Origin: Frateuria flava
GTDB lineage: Bacteria > Pseudomonadota > Gammaproteobacteria > Xanthomonadales > Rhodanobacteraceae
Assembly (NCBI RefSeq): GCF_017837635.1
Contig: NZ_JAGJRS010000019.1
Location: forward strand, 62,001-126,000
DNA: 64,000 nucleotides
Direction of reading: 5' to 3'
Part shown: positions 35,489 to 43,551 of the stretch, in pieces
Position numbering within the stretch: the first letter of the stretch is position 1
Layout: each line of letters starts with the position of its first letter
The notes under the pieces: generated by a model
What the model was told of the DNA's origin: nothing
Databases searched by the model: none
Seen by the model: only the letters and a program-made list of their open reading frames with translations
Made by a program: the position numbers and the translations under genes

Positions 35489-36104
35489 GCGTCGGGTCCT
35501 CGGATGGCTGGCAGTGCTGTGGATGGGATGGAGCGGAGCCGCACTGGCGGCCGCGCCCAGGACGGTGCTCGTGCTGGGGGATTCGTTGTCGGCTGCGCAC
35601 AACATCGCCGCAGACCAGGGTTGGGTGCATCTGCTGGAAGTACGCCTTGGCAAGATGCAGCCGCCCTGGCACGTGGTCAATGCCAGCATCAGCGGCGAAA
35701 CCACGCTCAGCGGGCGAAACCATCTGCCCGGGTTGCTGGCGACCTACAAGCCCGCCGTTGTAGTGCTCGAACTGGGCGCCAACGACGGCCTGCGCGGCCT
35801 GCCGCTGGATGCGGTGGAGCAGAACCTTGCCGCGATGATCGACATGGCGCAGCGGGCCCATGCCAAGGTATTGCTGGTCGGTATCGAGTTGCCGGTGAAC
35901 TACGGTCCGCGCTACCGCGACGCCCTGCGTGGTGTCTACGCCGATCTCGCGCGCAGCAAACGAACCGCACTGGTGCCTTTCCTGCTGGAGAAAGTGGCGC
36001 TTGACCCGTCGCTGATGCAGGCCGATGGACTGCATCCCACCGCCGCGGGCGAGCCGGCCGTGTTTGCCACGGTATGGGCGCAACTGGCACCGTTGCTGCA
36101 GTGA
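35487..36104 (+). CDS. tesA: Periplasmic arylesterase / acyl-CoA thioesterase TesA (SGNH/GDSL)
   Basis: A 205-residue secreted SGNH hydrolase. The signal peptide is residues 1-22 ([20 protein letters not shown]). Block I GDSLSAAHNI holds the catalytic Ser33, block II the Gly in ISGET, block III Asn in LGANDGLRG, and block V Asp and His in ADGLHPT. E. coli TesA is thioesterase I/protease I/lysophospholipase L1 and pairs with the divergent YbbA-YbbP. Ribosome site GGGAAGG is inside the ABC gene on the opposite strand. Confidence 0.94.
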   Translation: MRRVLGWLAVLWMGWSGAALAAAPRTVLVLGDSLSAAHNIAADQGWVHLLEVRLGKMQPPWHVVNASISGETTLSGRNHLPGLLATYKPAVVVLELGANDGLRGLPLDAVEQNLAAMIDMAQRAHAKVLLVGIELPVNYGPRYRDALRGVYADLARSKRTALVPFLLEKVALDPSLMQADGLHPTAAGEPAVFATVWAQLAPLLQ

Positions 36105-36202
36105 AACGGCGCTCGTCGCCCCTACCGAACTGGGCGTCGAAACACGTTCTGAACCACGCCTTGAAAATTTCACGCTGCTGTCACCCGTCGGATCGTTAGC
36201 TC

Positions 36203-36216
36203 TTCACATTTGTGAA
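36203..36216. promoter_or_regulatory. Short palindrome upstream of the response regulator gene
   Basis: TTCACA-TT-TGTGAA, a perfect 6-bp inverted repeat, lies 20 bases before the response regulator ATG at 36236. It could be an operator. It is in the leader region, so autoregulation is possible but untested. Confidence 0.35.
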
Positions 36217-36235
36217 AACCACCAACGGAGGGACC

Positions 36236-36961
36236 ATGAGCCTGCGCGACGAACAGTCCGGCTTGATCCTGCTGGTCGAGGACAACCGGCAAATTGCTGA
36301 AATGGTTGGAGAATTCCTGGAGCGCCGGGGCTATTCGGTCGATTATGCCGCCGACGGCGTCAGTGGCCTGCACCTGGCCGTGTCCAACAGCTACGACGTC
36401 ATCGTGCTGGACCTGATGCTGCCGGGCATGGACGGCCTGGATGTGTGCCGCAAGCTGCGCAAGGATGCCAAGAAGTCCACCCCGGTGCTGATGCTCACCG
36501 CGCGCGACACGCTGGAAGACAAGTTGATCGGCCTGGAAGCCGGCGCGGACGACTATCTGGTCAAGCCCTTCGAGGTGCGCGAGCTCGAAGCCCGCCTGCG
36601 TGCGCTGATCCGCCGCGATCGTCGCCAGGTGTCCTCCGAGGTGCTCACCGTCGGCGACATGACGCTCGATACCGCCACCCTGCGCTTGACCCGCGGCGGC
36701 CAGGAGCTGACCGTCTCGCCGATCGGCCTGAAGCTGCTTGCGATCCTGATGCGCGAATCGCCCCGCGTGGTAAGCCGTCGCGATATCGAGCGGGAGATCT
36801 GGGGCGACACGCTGCCCGATTCGGACACCCTGCGCTCGCACCTGTACAACCTGCGCCGCGTGATCGACAAGCCGTTCGACCGCCCGTTGCTGCACACGAT
36901 CCATTCGGCCGGTTACCGCCTGGCCGACCTGGAAACCGAAGTGGCGACGGCCACCGCCTGA
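36236..36961 (+). CDS. OmpR-family response regulator
   Basis: A 241-residue two-component regulator. The receiver (about residues 10-125) has acidic EDN, phospho-Asp in VIVLDLMLPGMDG and Lys in YLVKPF. The winged-helix domain (about 140-235) includes LTVSPIGLKLLAILMRE and SDTLRSHLYNLRRVIDKPF, typical of OmpR/PhoB DNA binding. The ATG at 36236 follows GGAGGGACC. The sensor gene starts ten bases after the stop. Target genes are not visible. Confidence 0.94.
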   Translation: MSLRDEQSGLILLVEDNRQIAEMVGEFLERRGYSVDYAADGVSGLHLAVSNSYDVIVLDLMLPGMDGLDVCRKLRKDAKKSTPVLMLTARDTLEDKLIGLEAGADDYLVKPFEVRELEARLRALIRRDRRQVSSEVLTVGDMTLDTATLRLTRGGQELTVSPIGLKLLAILMRESPRVVSRRDIEREIWGDTLPDSDTLRSHLYNLRRVIDKPFDRPLLHTIHSAGYRLADLETEVATATA

Positions 36962-36970
36962 TCGAGCGGG

Positions 36971-37963
36971 GTGAGCATCGCAACAACAGGTATGGACAGG
37001 GGATTGCCACGGAAACAGGGTGAAGGTCGAAGCCAGGCCGGTGCGTTCCATCGCCGGCTTGCGCTGATCTTCGGCCTGCATCTGCTGGGCGTGATCGTCT
37101 GCGTCATGCTGGGCGTGTTCAACGTCGCGCCCCCGGTGGCGGTGGTCGTGCTGCTTGCGATCATCAGCGCGCTGGCGTGGCTGGCGGCACGGCGCCAGTG
37201 GCGGCCGGTCGGCCGGCTGGCGCGCGTGATCGACAGCTGGGATGACGAGCCGGACGTCGATGCACTGGCGCCGAAGCACCTGTCCGAACAGGCCGATGCC
37301 GACGTGGTCACGCTCGCGCGCGGCCTGCATGGCTTTGCCACGCGCATCGCCGGCTACAACCAGCGCGAACGCAACTTCACCCGTGATGCCAGTCACGAAC
37401 TGCGCAGCCCGTTGACGGTGATCAAGATGTCCGCCGACATGCTCTCGGACGAGTCGGAGCTGAGCAAGTTCGGCGTGCGCTCGGTCAAGCGCATCCAGCG
37501 CGCCACACGTGAGATGGAGGCGCTGATCGAGGCGCTGCTGATCCTGGCCCGCGAGTCGGACCTGGGCGCCGGCGAAGAGGAGTTCGTCGTCAACGACGTG
37601 CTGCACAAAGGTATGGACGACCTGCAGCAGATGCTCGAAGGCCGCGCGGTCGACCTCAGGATCGAGGAGCCGGCGCGATTTGCGCTGCGCGCCTCGCCGC
37701 GGGTGTTCATGGTGTTGTGCTGGCAGCTGATCCGCAACGCCAGCCAGCAGGCGGACCATGGCAGTATCGTGATCACCGTGCTGCCTGGCGCGGTAGCCGT
37801 TTCCAACCGGGTGGACGAAGCCCCGGCGATCGACCGGCATGGCTTCGAGCTTGCGATCGCCCAGCGCATCAGCGAGCGCTTCCATTGGCCGCTGGAACTG
37901 CAGACCCGCGACGGCTGCGAACACATCGCGAGCATCCGCTTCCCCGAAACGCTGCCGGCCTGA
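36971..37963 (+). CDS. Sensor histidine kinase with a degenerate ATP-binding domain
   Basis: A 330-residue membrane sensor. Two membrane helices lie at about residues 30-70, with practically no periplasmic loop. A HAMP-like region follows, then the H-box DASHELRSPLTV with phospho-His142, and the N-box QLIRNASQQ. The usual G1 (DxGxG) and G2 (GxGLGL) motifs are not recognisable: after the N-box comes VAVSNRVDEAPAIDRHGFELAIAQRI. It may bind ATP in a non-standard way. The short loop between helices suggests sensing within the membrane or in the cytoplasm. The start is a GTG at 36971; ATG 36992 is an alternative. Confidence 0.85.
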   Translation: MSIATTGMDRGLPRKQGEGRSQAGAFHRRLALIFGLHLLGVIVCVMLGVFNVAPPVAVVVLLAIISALAWLAARRQWRPVGRLARVIDSWDDEPDVDALAPKHLSEQADADVVTLARGLHGFATRIAGYNQRERNFTRDASHELRSPLTVIKMSADMLSDESELSKFGVRSVKRIQRATREMEALIEALLILARESDLGAGEEEFVVNDVLHKGMDDLQQMLEGRAVDLRIEEPARFALRASPRVFMVLCWQLIRNASQQADHGSIVITVLPGAVAVSNRVDEAPAIDRHGFELAIAQRISERFHWPLELQTRDGCEHIASIRFPETLPA

Positions 37964-38008
37964 GCCGGCGCGGCGCAGGGCGGCCCAACATTCCGGTGCC
38001 GGTGCGAA

Positions 38009-38061
38009 GGTGGGCTGAAGCCCTCCATTCCGGTACCGGCGAAGGTGGGCTGAAGCCCACC
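38009..38061. repeat. Two copies of the GGTGGGCT palindrome
   Basis: GGTGGGCTGAAGCCCTCC at 38009-38026 (one mismatch) and GGTGGGCTGAAGCCCACC at 38044-38061 (perfect). Both lie between the convergent sensor kinase and CoA-transferase genes and belong to the family also seen at 28597 and 28664. Confidence 0.8.
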
Positions 38062-38080
38062 CTGCGCGGGTGTGTTGCCG

Positions 38081-39439
38081 CTAGCTTTTCAGCGAGGGCG
38101 ACACCGCGAAGTCGCAACCGGTCTTGGCCTTGACCTCGTCCAGTGACACGCCCTGGTTGAGCTCGATCAGGGTCAGGCCCTTGCCCTTCTCGACCTCGAA
38201 CACGGCCAGGTCGGTGATGATCAGGTCCACCACTTCCTTGCCGGTCAGCGGCAGGTCGCACTGCGGCTTGATCTTCGGCGAACCGTCCTTCGCGGTGTGC
38301 TCCATCAGCACCACCACGCGCTTGACGCCGCTGACCAGGTCCATCGCGCCGCCCGGGCCCTTGACCATCTTGCCCGGCACCATCCAGTTGGCCAGATCAC
38401 CGGTGGCCGAGACTTCCAGTCCGCCCAGGATCGACAGGTCGATATGCCCGCCGCGGATCATCGCGAACGAATCGGCGCTGGAGAAGAAAGCCGAGCCGGG
38501 CAGGGTGGTGATGGTCTGCTTGCCGGCGTTGATCAGGTCGGGATCGACGTTGTCCTCGGACGGAAACGGGCCGATGCCGAGCAGGCCGTTCTCCGATTGC
38601 AGGATGACGTCCATGCCCTCGGGAATGTAATTGGCCACCAGCGTCGGGATGCCGATGCCGAGGTTCACGTAGAAGCCGTCACGCAGCTCCTTCGCCGCAC
38701 GCTGGGCCATCGCCGAGCGGGTCGGGTTTTCCTTGCCGGTGTTGGCGCCGGCAACGGTGCGGAACTCGATGCGCTTTTCGTACTTCGCACCCTGCACGAT
38801 GCGGTCGACGTAGATGCCGGGCACGTGGATGTTGTTCGGGTCGAGTTCGCCGACCTCGACCAGGTGTTCGACCTCGGCCACGCACACCTTGCCGCAGGTG
38901 GCGATCATCGGATTGAAGTTGCGCGCCGTCTCGCGGAAGACCAGGTTGCCCAGGCGGTCCCCCTTCCATGCCTTGACGATGGAAACGTCCGCGTGGATGG
39001 CCTCCTCCAGCACATATTCCTTGCCGTCGAAGACCTTGGTTTCCTTGCCCTCGGCCAGCTTGGTGCCGAATGCCGTGCGCGTGTAGAAGCCCGGGATACC
39101 GGCGCCGCCGGCGCGCAGCTTCTCGGCCAGCGTGCCTTGCGGAGTCAGGTGCAGTTCCAGCTCCCCGGAAAGCACCTGGCGCTCGAACTCCTTGTTCTCG
39201 CCGACGTAGGAGGCATACACGCGCTTGACCTGGTGGGTCTTCAACAGCGGCCCCATGCCGAAATCGTCCACGCCGGCGTTGTTGCCGACGATGGTCAGCC
39301 CCTTGGTGCCAGCCTCCAACAGCGCGCCGATCAGGTTCTCGGGAATGCCGCACAGGCCGAAACCGCCCGCGGCGATCGTCATGTCGTCGAACAGCAGGCC
39401 GTCGAGAGCCGCCTTCGCGCTTGCATACACCTTGTCCAT
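38081..39439 (-). CDS. Single-chain 3-oxoacid CoA-transferase (fused A and B subunits)
   Basis: A 452-residue enzyme that moves CoA between succinyl-CoA and acetoacetate or a related 3-oxoacid. Residues about 1-230 are the ScoA-like part ([43 protein letters not shown]) and about 245-450 the ScoB-like part ([17 protein letters not shown], the catalytic Glu in [23 protein letters not shown]). In many bacteria, including xanthomonads as I recall, these are two genes. Here they form one frame joined by a short linker (about residues 231-245), like the animal mitochondrial enzyme. The ATG at 39439 follows GGAAGG. No thiolase or dehydrogenase is adjacent. Confidence 0.92.
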   Translation of the reverse strand: MDKVYASAKAALDGLLFDDMTIAAGGFGLCGIPENLIGALLEAGTKGLTIVGNNAGVDDFGMGPLLKTHQVKRVYASYVGENKEFERQVLSGELELHLTPQGTLAEKLRAGGAGIPGFYTRTAFGTKLAEGKETKVFDGKEYVLEEAIHADVSIVKAWKGDRLGNLVFRETARNFNPMIATCGKVCVAEVEHLVEVGELDPNNIHVPGIYVDRIVQGAKYEKRIEFRTVAGANTGKENPTRSAMAQRAAKELRDGFYVNLGIGIPTLVANYIPEGMDVILQSENGLLGIGPFPSEDNVDPDLINAGKQTITTLPGSAFFSSADSFAMIRGGHIDLSILGGLEVSATGDLANWMVPGKMVKGPGGAMDLVSGVKRVVVLMEHTAKDGSPKIKPQCDLPLTGKEVVDLIITDLAVFEVEKGKGLTLIELNQGVSLDEVKAKTGCDFAVSPSLKS

Positions 39440-39565
39440 AGCAGTGCCTTCCGGGTGGAGAGTCAGCTGCCAAGGATACGATGGAACGCAGCCGCGCCGC
39501 GTCGTACCAAGGTCGCAATCCCTGCCGGCCTCATTCCCGCACGCGCACACGCCGCTACAGCCCGT

Positions 39566-39589
39566 GTAGGAGCGCACCTGTGCGCGACC
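39566..39589. repeat. GTAGGAGCGCACC-type repeat
   Basis: GTAGGAGCGCACCTGTGCGCGACC, a partly palindromic element of the same family as 3247-3273, lies between the divergent CoA-transferase and BlaI-type genes. Confidence 0.65.
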
Positions 39590-39649
39590 GCCATCCGCAC
39601 ACCGGCGAAAGCCCCCGGCCATGAACCCCTGGTGGCATTCCCGCGCCTC

Positions 39650-39699
39650 TTGACATGTCTGTTTACGAGCGTAAACATAACGGCGTTTACACGTGTAAA
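39650..39699 (+). promoter_or_regulatory. Promoter and twin operators of the BlaI-type repressor operon
   Basis: A TTGACA -35 box is at 39650-39655. Two palindromes follow: GTTTACG-AG-CGTAAAC (39661-39676) and the perfect 14-mer TTTACACGTGTAAA (39686-39699). Their centres are 24 bases apart. The first covers the position of the -10 (TAAACA, 39672-39677), the second the likely transcription start. BlaI/MecI operators carry TACA/TGTA half-sites, as the second palindrome does. The arrangement predicts autorepression of the blaI-M56 operon. Confidence 0.75.
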
Positions 39700-39710
39700 T
39701 GGAGTGACTC

Positions 39711-40079
39711 ATGGCCATCAGCGAAGCCGAAGCCATCGTGATGGAAGTGCTCTGGCACCAGGCACCGCGCAGCGCGGAAGAAATCCTCGCCGAAGTCGGC
39801 CCCCGCCAGGCCTGGCAGGAAGGAACCGTCAAATCGTTGCTCAACCGCCTGCTGAAGAAGAAGGCGGTCAAGGCCGAGCGTGAGGGACGCCGCTACCTCT
39901 ACACGCCGTTGCTCAGCCGCGAGAAGTACGTCTCGCAGGAGAGCAAGGGCCTGCTCGACCGCCTGTTCGGTGGGCGCGTCGCGCCGCTGGTCGCGCATTT
40001 TTCCGAGCAGCACAAGCTCTCGCGCAAGGACGTGGCCGAACTGCGTCGCCTGCTGGAGGAGCTGGACGATGAACGCTGA
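39711..40079 (+). CDS. BlaI/MecI/CopY-family transcriptional repressor
   Basis: A 122-residue dimeric winged-helix repressor. The helix-turn-helix is in [20 protein letters not shown] and [15 protein letters not shown] (recognition helix), and the C-terminal half is a dimerisation helix that the partner peptidase is expected to cleave. Two operators lie immediately upstream. It overlaps the M56 peptidase gene by 11 bases, the usual blaI-blaR1 layout. No beta-lactamase gene is nearby, so the regulated output is unknown. Confidence 0.94.
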   Translation: MAISEAEAIVMEVLWHQAPRSAEEILAEVGPRQAWQEGTVKSLLNRLLKKKAVKAEREGRRYLYTPLLSREKYVSQESKGLLDRLFGGRVAPLVAHFSEQHKLSRKDVAELRRLLEELDDER

Positions 40080-41598
40080 GGCGAGCGGGACCTTCGCCGC
40101 CTGGTTGTTGCTCCTGGCATGCACTCTGGCGCTGGCCTGTGTCGCGCTCCTGAGGCGGCCTTGCCGACGCTGGTTCGGCGCCGAGAGTGCCTTCCTGCTG
40201 TGGGGATTGCCGCCACTGGCGATGCTGGGTAGCCAGCTCCCGCACACAGCGGTGGCCAGCAGCGGGGCATGGGCGGGCACCGCGTGGGTGGCCGTGTCGG
40301 CCTCCGATGCCTGGTCAGGTGCGTGCATGGCCGACGTCGACGGGACCGGCGCACTGGCGTGGATATGGCTGTTGGGTCTGATCGTGAGCCTGGCGCGGGC
40401 TGCCGTGGCCCAGGCCCGCTACCGGCGTTGCCTGCGCGATGCCGAGCCGCTCGCCAGTGTGTCGCCGCACTGGTCCGTGCTGCGTGCAGCGACGATGGAT
40501 GCCGGCCCCGCGCTCGTCGGCGCCTGGCGCCCGCGCATCGTCGTGCCGGTCGATTTCGAAACGCGATATGCGAAAGCCGAGCAGGCGCTGATTCTCGCGC
40601 ATGAGGCCATGCATGCCCGTCGTCGTGACGGCTGGTGGAGCCTGCTCGCGCAGTTGTTGGCCTCGGTGTTCTGGTTCCATCCGCTGGCCTGGTGGGCGCT
40701 TACCGCCCTGCGCCAGGACCAGGAACTGGCCTGCGATGCGGCGGTACTGCGCGAGCGCGGCTGCCGACGCAGCTATGCCCAGGCCATGTTGAAGACCCCG
40801 GGCGCGACGCGCGCGTTGCCGATCGGGTGCAGTTGGTCGTCCCGCCATCCACTTACGGAGCGCATTGCCATGCTGAAAATGCCGACCCCGGGTTCCACCC
40901 GCCGCTGCCTGGGTTTCCTCGCCAGCGCTGCCATCGCCGTCGCGTTCAGCGGCGCGCTCTACGCCGCCAGTGCGCCAGTAATGCCGCAGTCCGCTCCAAG
41001 CAAAGACGCGGGCAGCGGCCGATACCAGCTGGACATCCAGCTTGTCCTGTCCAGCGACGGGGCCGAAGCCCGCCATGCGCGCCGGCTCGACCTGGCGGTG
41101 TGCGGGGCGGCCGGCGAAACGTCGACGGTGGCGACCCGGGGAATCGAGCTGGACGCCGTCACCCGGGCAACGGGCGGGCAGCACGTCAGCATCGATCTGG
41201 CGGTACGGGATCAGGCTGGCGCCCGGCCGGCGCAGAGCCGTCTGCAGGGCGTGCTGGATCAGCCGCTGCTGGCTTCCGGCAAGGTGCCCGGCAGTGACGT
41301 GCAGTACACCCTGCGGGTGACGCCGCGGCTGGGCTGTCCGGCGAGCGCCGTGACGGCCGCCGGCGGCGAGCGGCTCATCACCATGAAGGTCAAAGGCACC
41401 GCCGCCCGCACGGTGGCCAAAGCGATCGCCTCGCAGGCAGCGCTGGTGCTGGTCAATCCCGAGGCGCTCGACGAGCGCGCCATCGCGCTCGACTTTCAGC
41501 AGGTGCCTGCTGCCGCCGCGTTGCAGATGGTGGCCCGGACCGATGGCGTCCATGCGGTTTTCGATGGAACCCGCACGCGTTTCGAGCGGCTTCCGTAA
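40069..41598 (+). CDS. BlaR1-like M56 membrane metallopeptidase with STN-like C-terminus
   Basis: A 509-residue membrane protease, partner of the BlaI-type repressor. Membrane helices lie at about residues 10-30, 40-60 and 95-120. Zinc motif HEAMH is at about 185, followed by a helix and DQELACDAAVL (third ligand Glu), the M56 signature. A last helix (about 282-305) leads to a periplasmic part. Unlike BlaR1 it has no penicillin-binding domain; the end (ITMKVKGTAARTVAKAIA, then ALDFQQVPAAAALQMVA) resembles the short secretin/TonB N-terminal (STN) fold. The sensed signal is therefore not a beta-lactam in any obvious way. Confidence 0.85.
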   Translation: MNAEASGTFAAWLLLLACTLALACVALLRRPCRRWFGAESAFLLWGLPPLAMLGSQLPHTAVASSGAWAGTAWVAVSASDAWSGACMADVDGTGALAWIWLLGLIVSLARAAVAQARYRRCLRDAEPLASVSPHWSVLRAATMDAGPALVGAWRPRIVVPVDFETRYAKAEQALILAHEAMHARRRDGWWSLLAQLLASVFWFHPLAWWALTALRQDQELACDAAVLRERGCRRSYAQAMLKTPGATRALPIGCSWSSRHPLTERIAMLKMPTPGSTRRCLGFLASAAIAVAFSGALYAASAPVMPQSAPSKDAGSGRYQLDIQLVLSSDGAEARHARRLDLAVCGAAGETSTVATRGIELDAVTRATGGQHVSIDLAVRDQAGARPAQSRLQGVLDQPLLASGKVPGSDVQYTLRVTPRLGCPASAVTAAGGERLITMKVKGTAARTVAKAIASQAALVLVNPEALDERAIALDFQQVPAAAALQMVARTDGVHAVFDGTRTRFERLP

Positions 41599-41608
41599 GT
41601 GATCCGCG

Positions 41609-41661
41609 TGCTGCCGTTGAGGTGCGGCGGCAGCACGGAGGCGGCCGCTTCCTGCGGCCGC
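41609..41661 (+). terminator. Tandem GC hairpins after the M56 gene
   Basis: GTGCTGCCG (41609-41617) pairs with CGGCAGCAC (41629-41637), and GCGGCCGC (41641-41648) with the same palindrome at 41654-41661. No U-tract follows, so this is a weak terminator or a repeat. Confidence 0.35.
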
Positions 41662-41722
41662 GCTTGCTCGGAACGTGGGGACGGCTGGATATACTCGGTG
41701 GCTACTGCCTGGAGACATCCAA

Positions 41723-42763
41723 GTGAAGCCGCTGCGCGTGTTCGCCGCCCTGACCACTCTGGGGATCGCCGCCATGAGCCACGCCGCCACCACGCCTGTC
41801 CTGGTCATCCACGGCGGGTCGGGCGTGGTTCGGCGCGACCTGAATCCGGCAAGGGAGAACGAGGTCCGCGCGGCGCTCGCCCGTGCGCTCCAGAGTGGCT
41901 ATGCCCAGCTCAAGGCGGGCAAGCCGGCGCTCGACGGTGTCACGGCGGCACTGACCGTGCTGGAGGACGATCCCAACTTCAATGCAGGCAAGGGTGCAGT
42001 GTTCACCCATGACGGACGCAACGAGCTGGACGCGGCAATCATGGACGGCGACACGCTGCGCGCGGGCGCTATCGCCGGCGTGCACCGGGTAAAGAACCCG
42101 ATCCTGCTGGCGCGCGCGGTACTGGAGAAGTCCGAGCACGTGATGCTGGTGGGCGACGGCGCCGAGGCGTTCGCGCGTGAGGCGGGTGTCACGCTGGTCG
42201 ATCCGTCGTATTTCCGTACCGAGCAGCGTTGGCAGCAACTGCAGCGGGCATTGAAAGAAGACCGCGACGGCAAGCCGCATTCGGACGTGGAGACGGCCAA
42301 GCATTTTGGCACCGTCGGCGCCGTGGCGCTGGATGCGCAGGGACATCTGGCGGCGGGTACGTCCACCGGCGGCATGACCGACAAGCGCTGGGGCCGGGTC
42401 GGCGATTCGCCGATCATTGGCGCCGGCACCTACGCCAATGCGGACTGCGCCGTCTCCGGCACGGGTTGGGGCGAGTTCTACATCCGCACCGTGGCAGCGC
42501 ATGCGATCTGCATGCGTGTGTCGCTGATGCACGTGCCGCTGGAGCGCGCCGCGGCCGAGGTGATCAACCAGGAAATCCCGGCGATGGGCGGCAACGGCGG
42601 CGCCATCGCGCTGGACGCCAGGGGCCACATCGCCATGCCGTTCAACACCGACGGCATGTATCGCGGATGGATCGGCGGCGATGGTGTGGCGCACGTGGCG
42701 ATCTACGACGACGAGGGGAACGCCGCCGCCGATCTGGCGCCCGTCGAACACTCGCGCCAATGA
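41723..42763 (+). CDS. Exported isoaspartyl peptidase / L-asparaginase (Ntn hydrolase)
   Basis: A 346-residue type 2 L-asparaginase that matures by self-cleavage. The likely start is a GTG at 41723 after GGAGA; residues 1-22 (VKPLRVFAALTTLGIAAMSH) form a signal peptide, so the enzyme is periplasmic, unlike cytoplasmic E. coli IaaA. VIHGGSG starts the mature part. The nucleophile Thr197 in FGTVGAVALD becomes the N-terminus of the beta chain. GTSTGGMTDKRWGRVGDSPIIGAG is the conserved substrate loop. It cleaves isoaspartyl dipeptides and asparagine. It has its own transcript, with no partner gene in sight. Confidence 0.92.
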   Translation: MKPLRVFAALTTLGIAAMSHAATTPVLVIHGGSGVVRRDLNPARENEVRAALARALQSGYAQLKAGKPALDGVTAALTVLEDDPNFNAGKGAVFTHDGRNELDAAIMDGDTLRAGAIAGVHRVKNPILLARAVLEKSEHVMLVGDGAEAFAREAGVTLVDPSYFRTEQRWQQLQRALKEDRDGKPHSDVETAKHFGTVGAVALDAQGHLAAGTSTGGMTDKRWGRVGDSPIIGAGTYANADCAVSGTGWGEFYIRTVAAHAICMRVSLMHVPLERAAAEVINQEIPAMGGNGGAIALDARGHIAMPFNTDGMYRGWIGGDGVAHVAIYDDEGNAAADLAPVEHSRQ

Positions 42764-42793
42764 TCGGCGACCCGGCGTGATACGGCTGGTGTT

Positions 42794-42864
42794 GTAGGAG
42801 CCCGCGTGCGGGCGATGCTTTGTGGGCCACTTGCAAAGGGCATCGCCCGCAAGCGGGCTCCTGC
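42794..42864. repeat. Long imperfect inverted repeat (REP-like pair)
   Basis: A 25-base arm at 42794-42818 (GTAGGAGCCCGCGTGCGGGC start) faces its near-complement at 42840-42864 across 21 bases. Each arm also has an inner palindrome (CCCGCGTGCGGG). This resembles a pair of REP elements facing each other. It lies between the peptidase gene and folA. Confidence 0.8.
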
Positions 42865-43043
42865 AAAAGACCCCTGGCCGACGCCGCCGGGTAGCCTGTG
42901 ATCATGGCGCCGCCTCCTGCGGGAGGAAATGACGGCCGGGCATCTCCCGGTTCTCCATGAGTGGCTACAATGGACGCGAGCATGGCCGACGGCCCAGTGG
43001 GGCGCGTGAGCCAGTCGCACCATCCACACGCCCAGGAGCACCG

Positions 43044-43532
43044 ATGTCCATTTCGTTGATCGCCGCACTGGATGAGAATTTCGCCATCGGGCGGAAGGGG
43101 CAACTCCCGTGGCACCTGCCGGACGACCTGCGCTGGTTCAAGCAGCTGACGCTCGGCAAGTACGTGCTTATGGGCTACAACACCGCGGTGGCGATCGGCC
43201 GGGCGTTGCCGGACCGGCACAACCTGGTGCTTTCGCGTCGGCATGAGGCGCCTTTCCCGGGCCAGGTCGTCGTGCGTTCGCTGGAGGAAGCCCAGGCGCG
43301 CGCCGGCGGCACCGGGCTGATGGTGATCGGCGGCGGCCAGGTCTATGCGGCGGCGCTGCCGCTGGCGCGGCGCATGTATCTGACCTGGGTGAGTGCCGCC
43401 GTGGAGGGTGCCGACACCTTCTTCCCCGGTATCCACCTGCGCGACTGGACAGAGGTCGCCCGCACCCACCACAAGGCCGATGCGGAGCACGAATACAGCT
43501 TCGACATGGTCGAGTACGTACGCGAGTCCTGA
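43044..43532 (+). CDS. folA: Dihydrofolate reductase
   Basis: Reduces dihydrofolate to tetrahydrofolate with NADPH; target of trimethoprim. The 162-residue product has the normal length. Seen are LIAALDENFAIGRKGQLPWHLPDD, with the substrate-binding Asp and Met-20-type loop, YVLMGYNTAVAIGRALP (NADPH; GYNT instead of the commoner GRKT) and VIGGGQVYAAALP. The ATG at 43044 follows CAGGAG. The Nudix gene mutT starts 19 bases after its stop. Confidence 0.95.
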   Translation: MSISLIAALDENFAIGRKGQLPWHLPDDLRWFKQLTLGKYVLMGYNTAVAIGRALPDRHNLVLSRRHEAPFPGQVVVRSLEEAQARAGGTGLMVIGGGQVYAAALPLARRMYLTWVSAAVEGADTFFPGIHLRDWTEVARTHHKADAEHEYSFDMVEYVRES

Positions 43533-43551
43533 CCCCTTGGGTCTTGCTGTC

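Noticed and set aside
36170-37924. 584-residue minus-strand open frame across the two-component genes
   Set aside because: Both plus-strand genes have complete motifs; the opposite frame shows none.
39711-41598. Beta-lactam resistance operon
   Set aside because: The repressor and M56 protease resemble BlaI-BlaR1, but there is no penicillin-binding domain in the sensor and no beta-lactamase gene.
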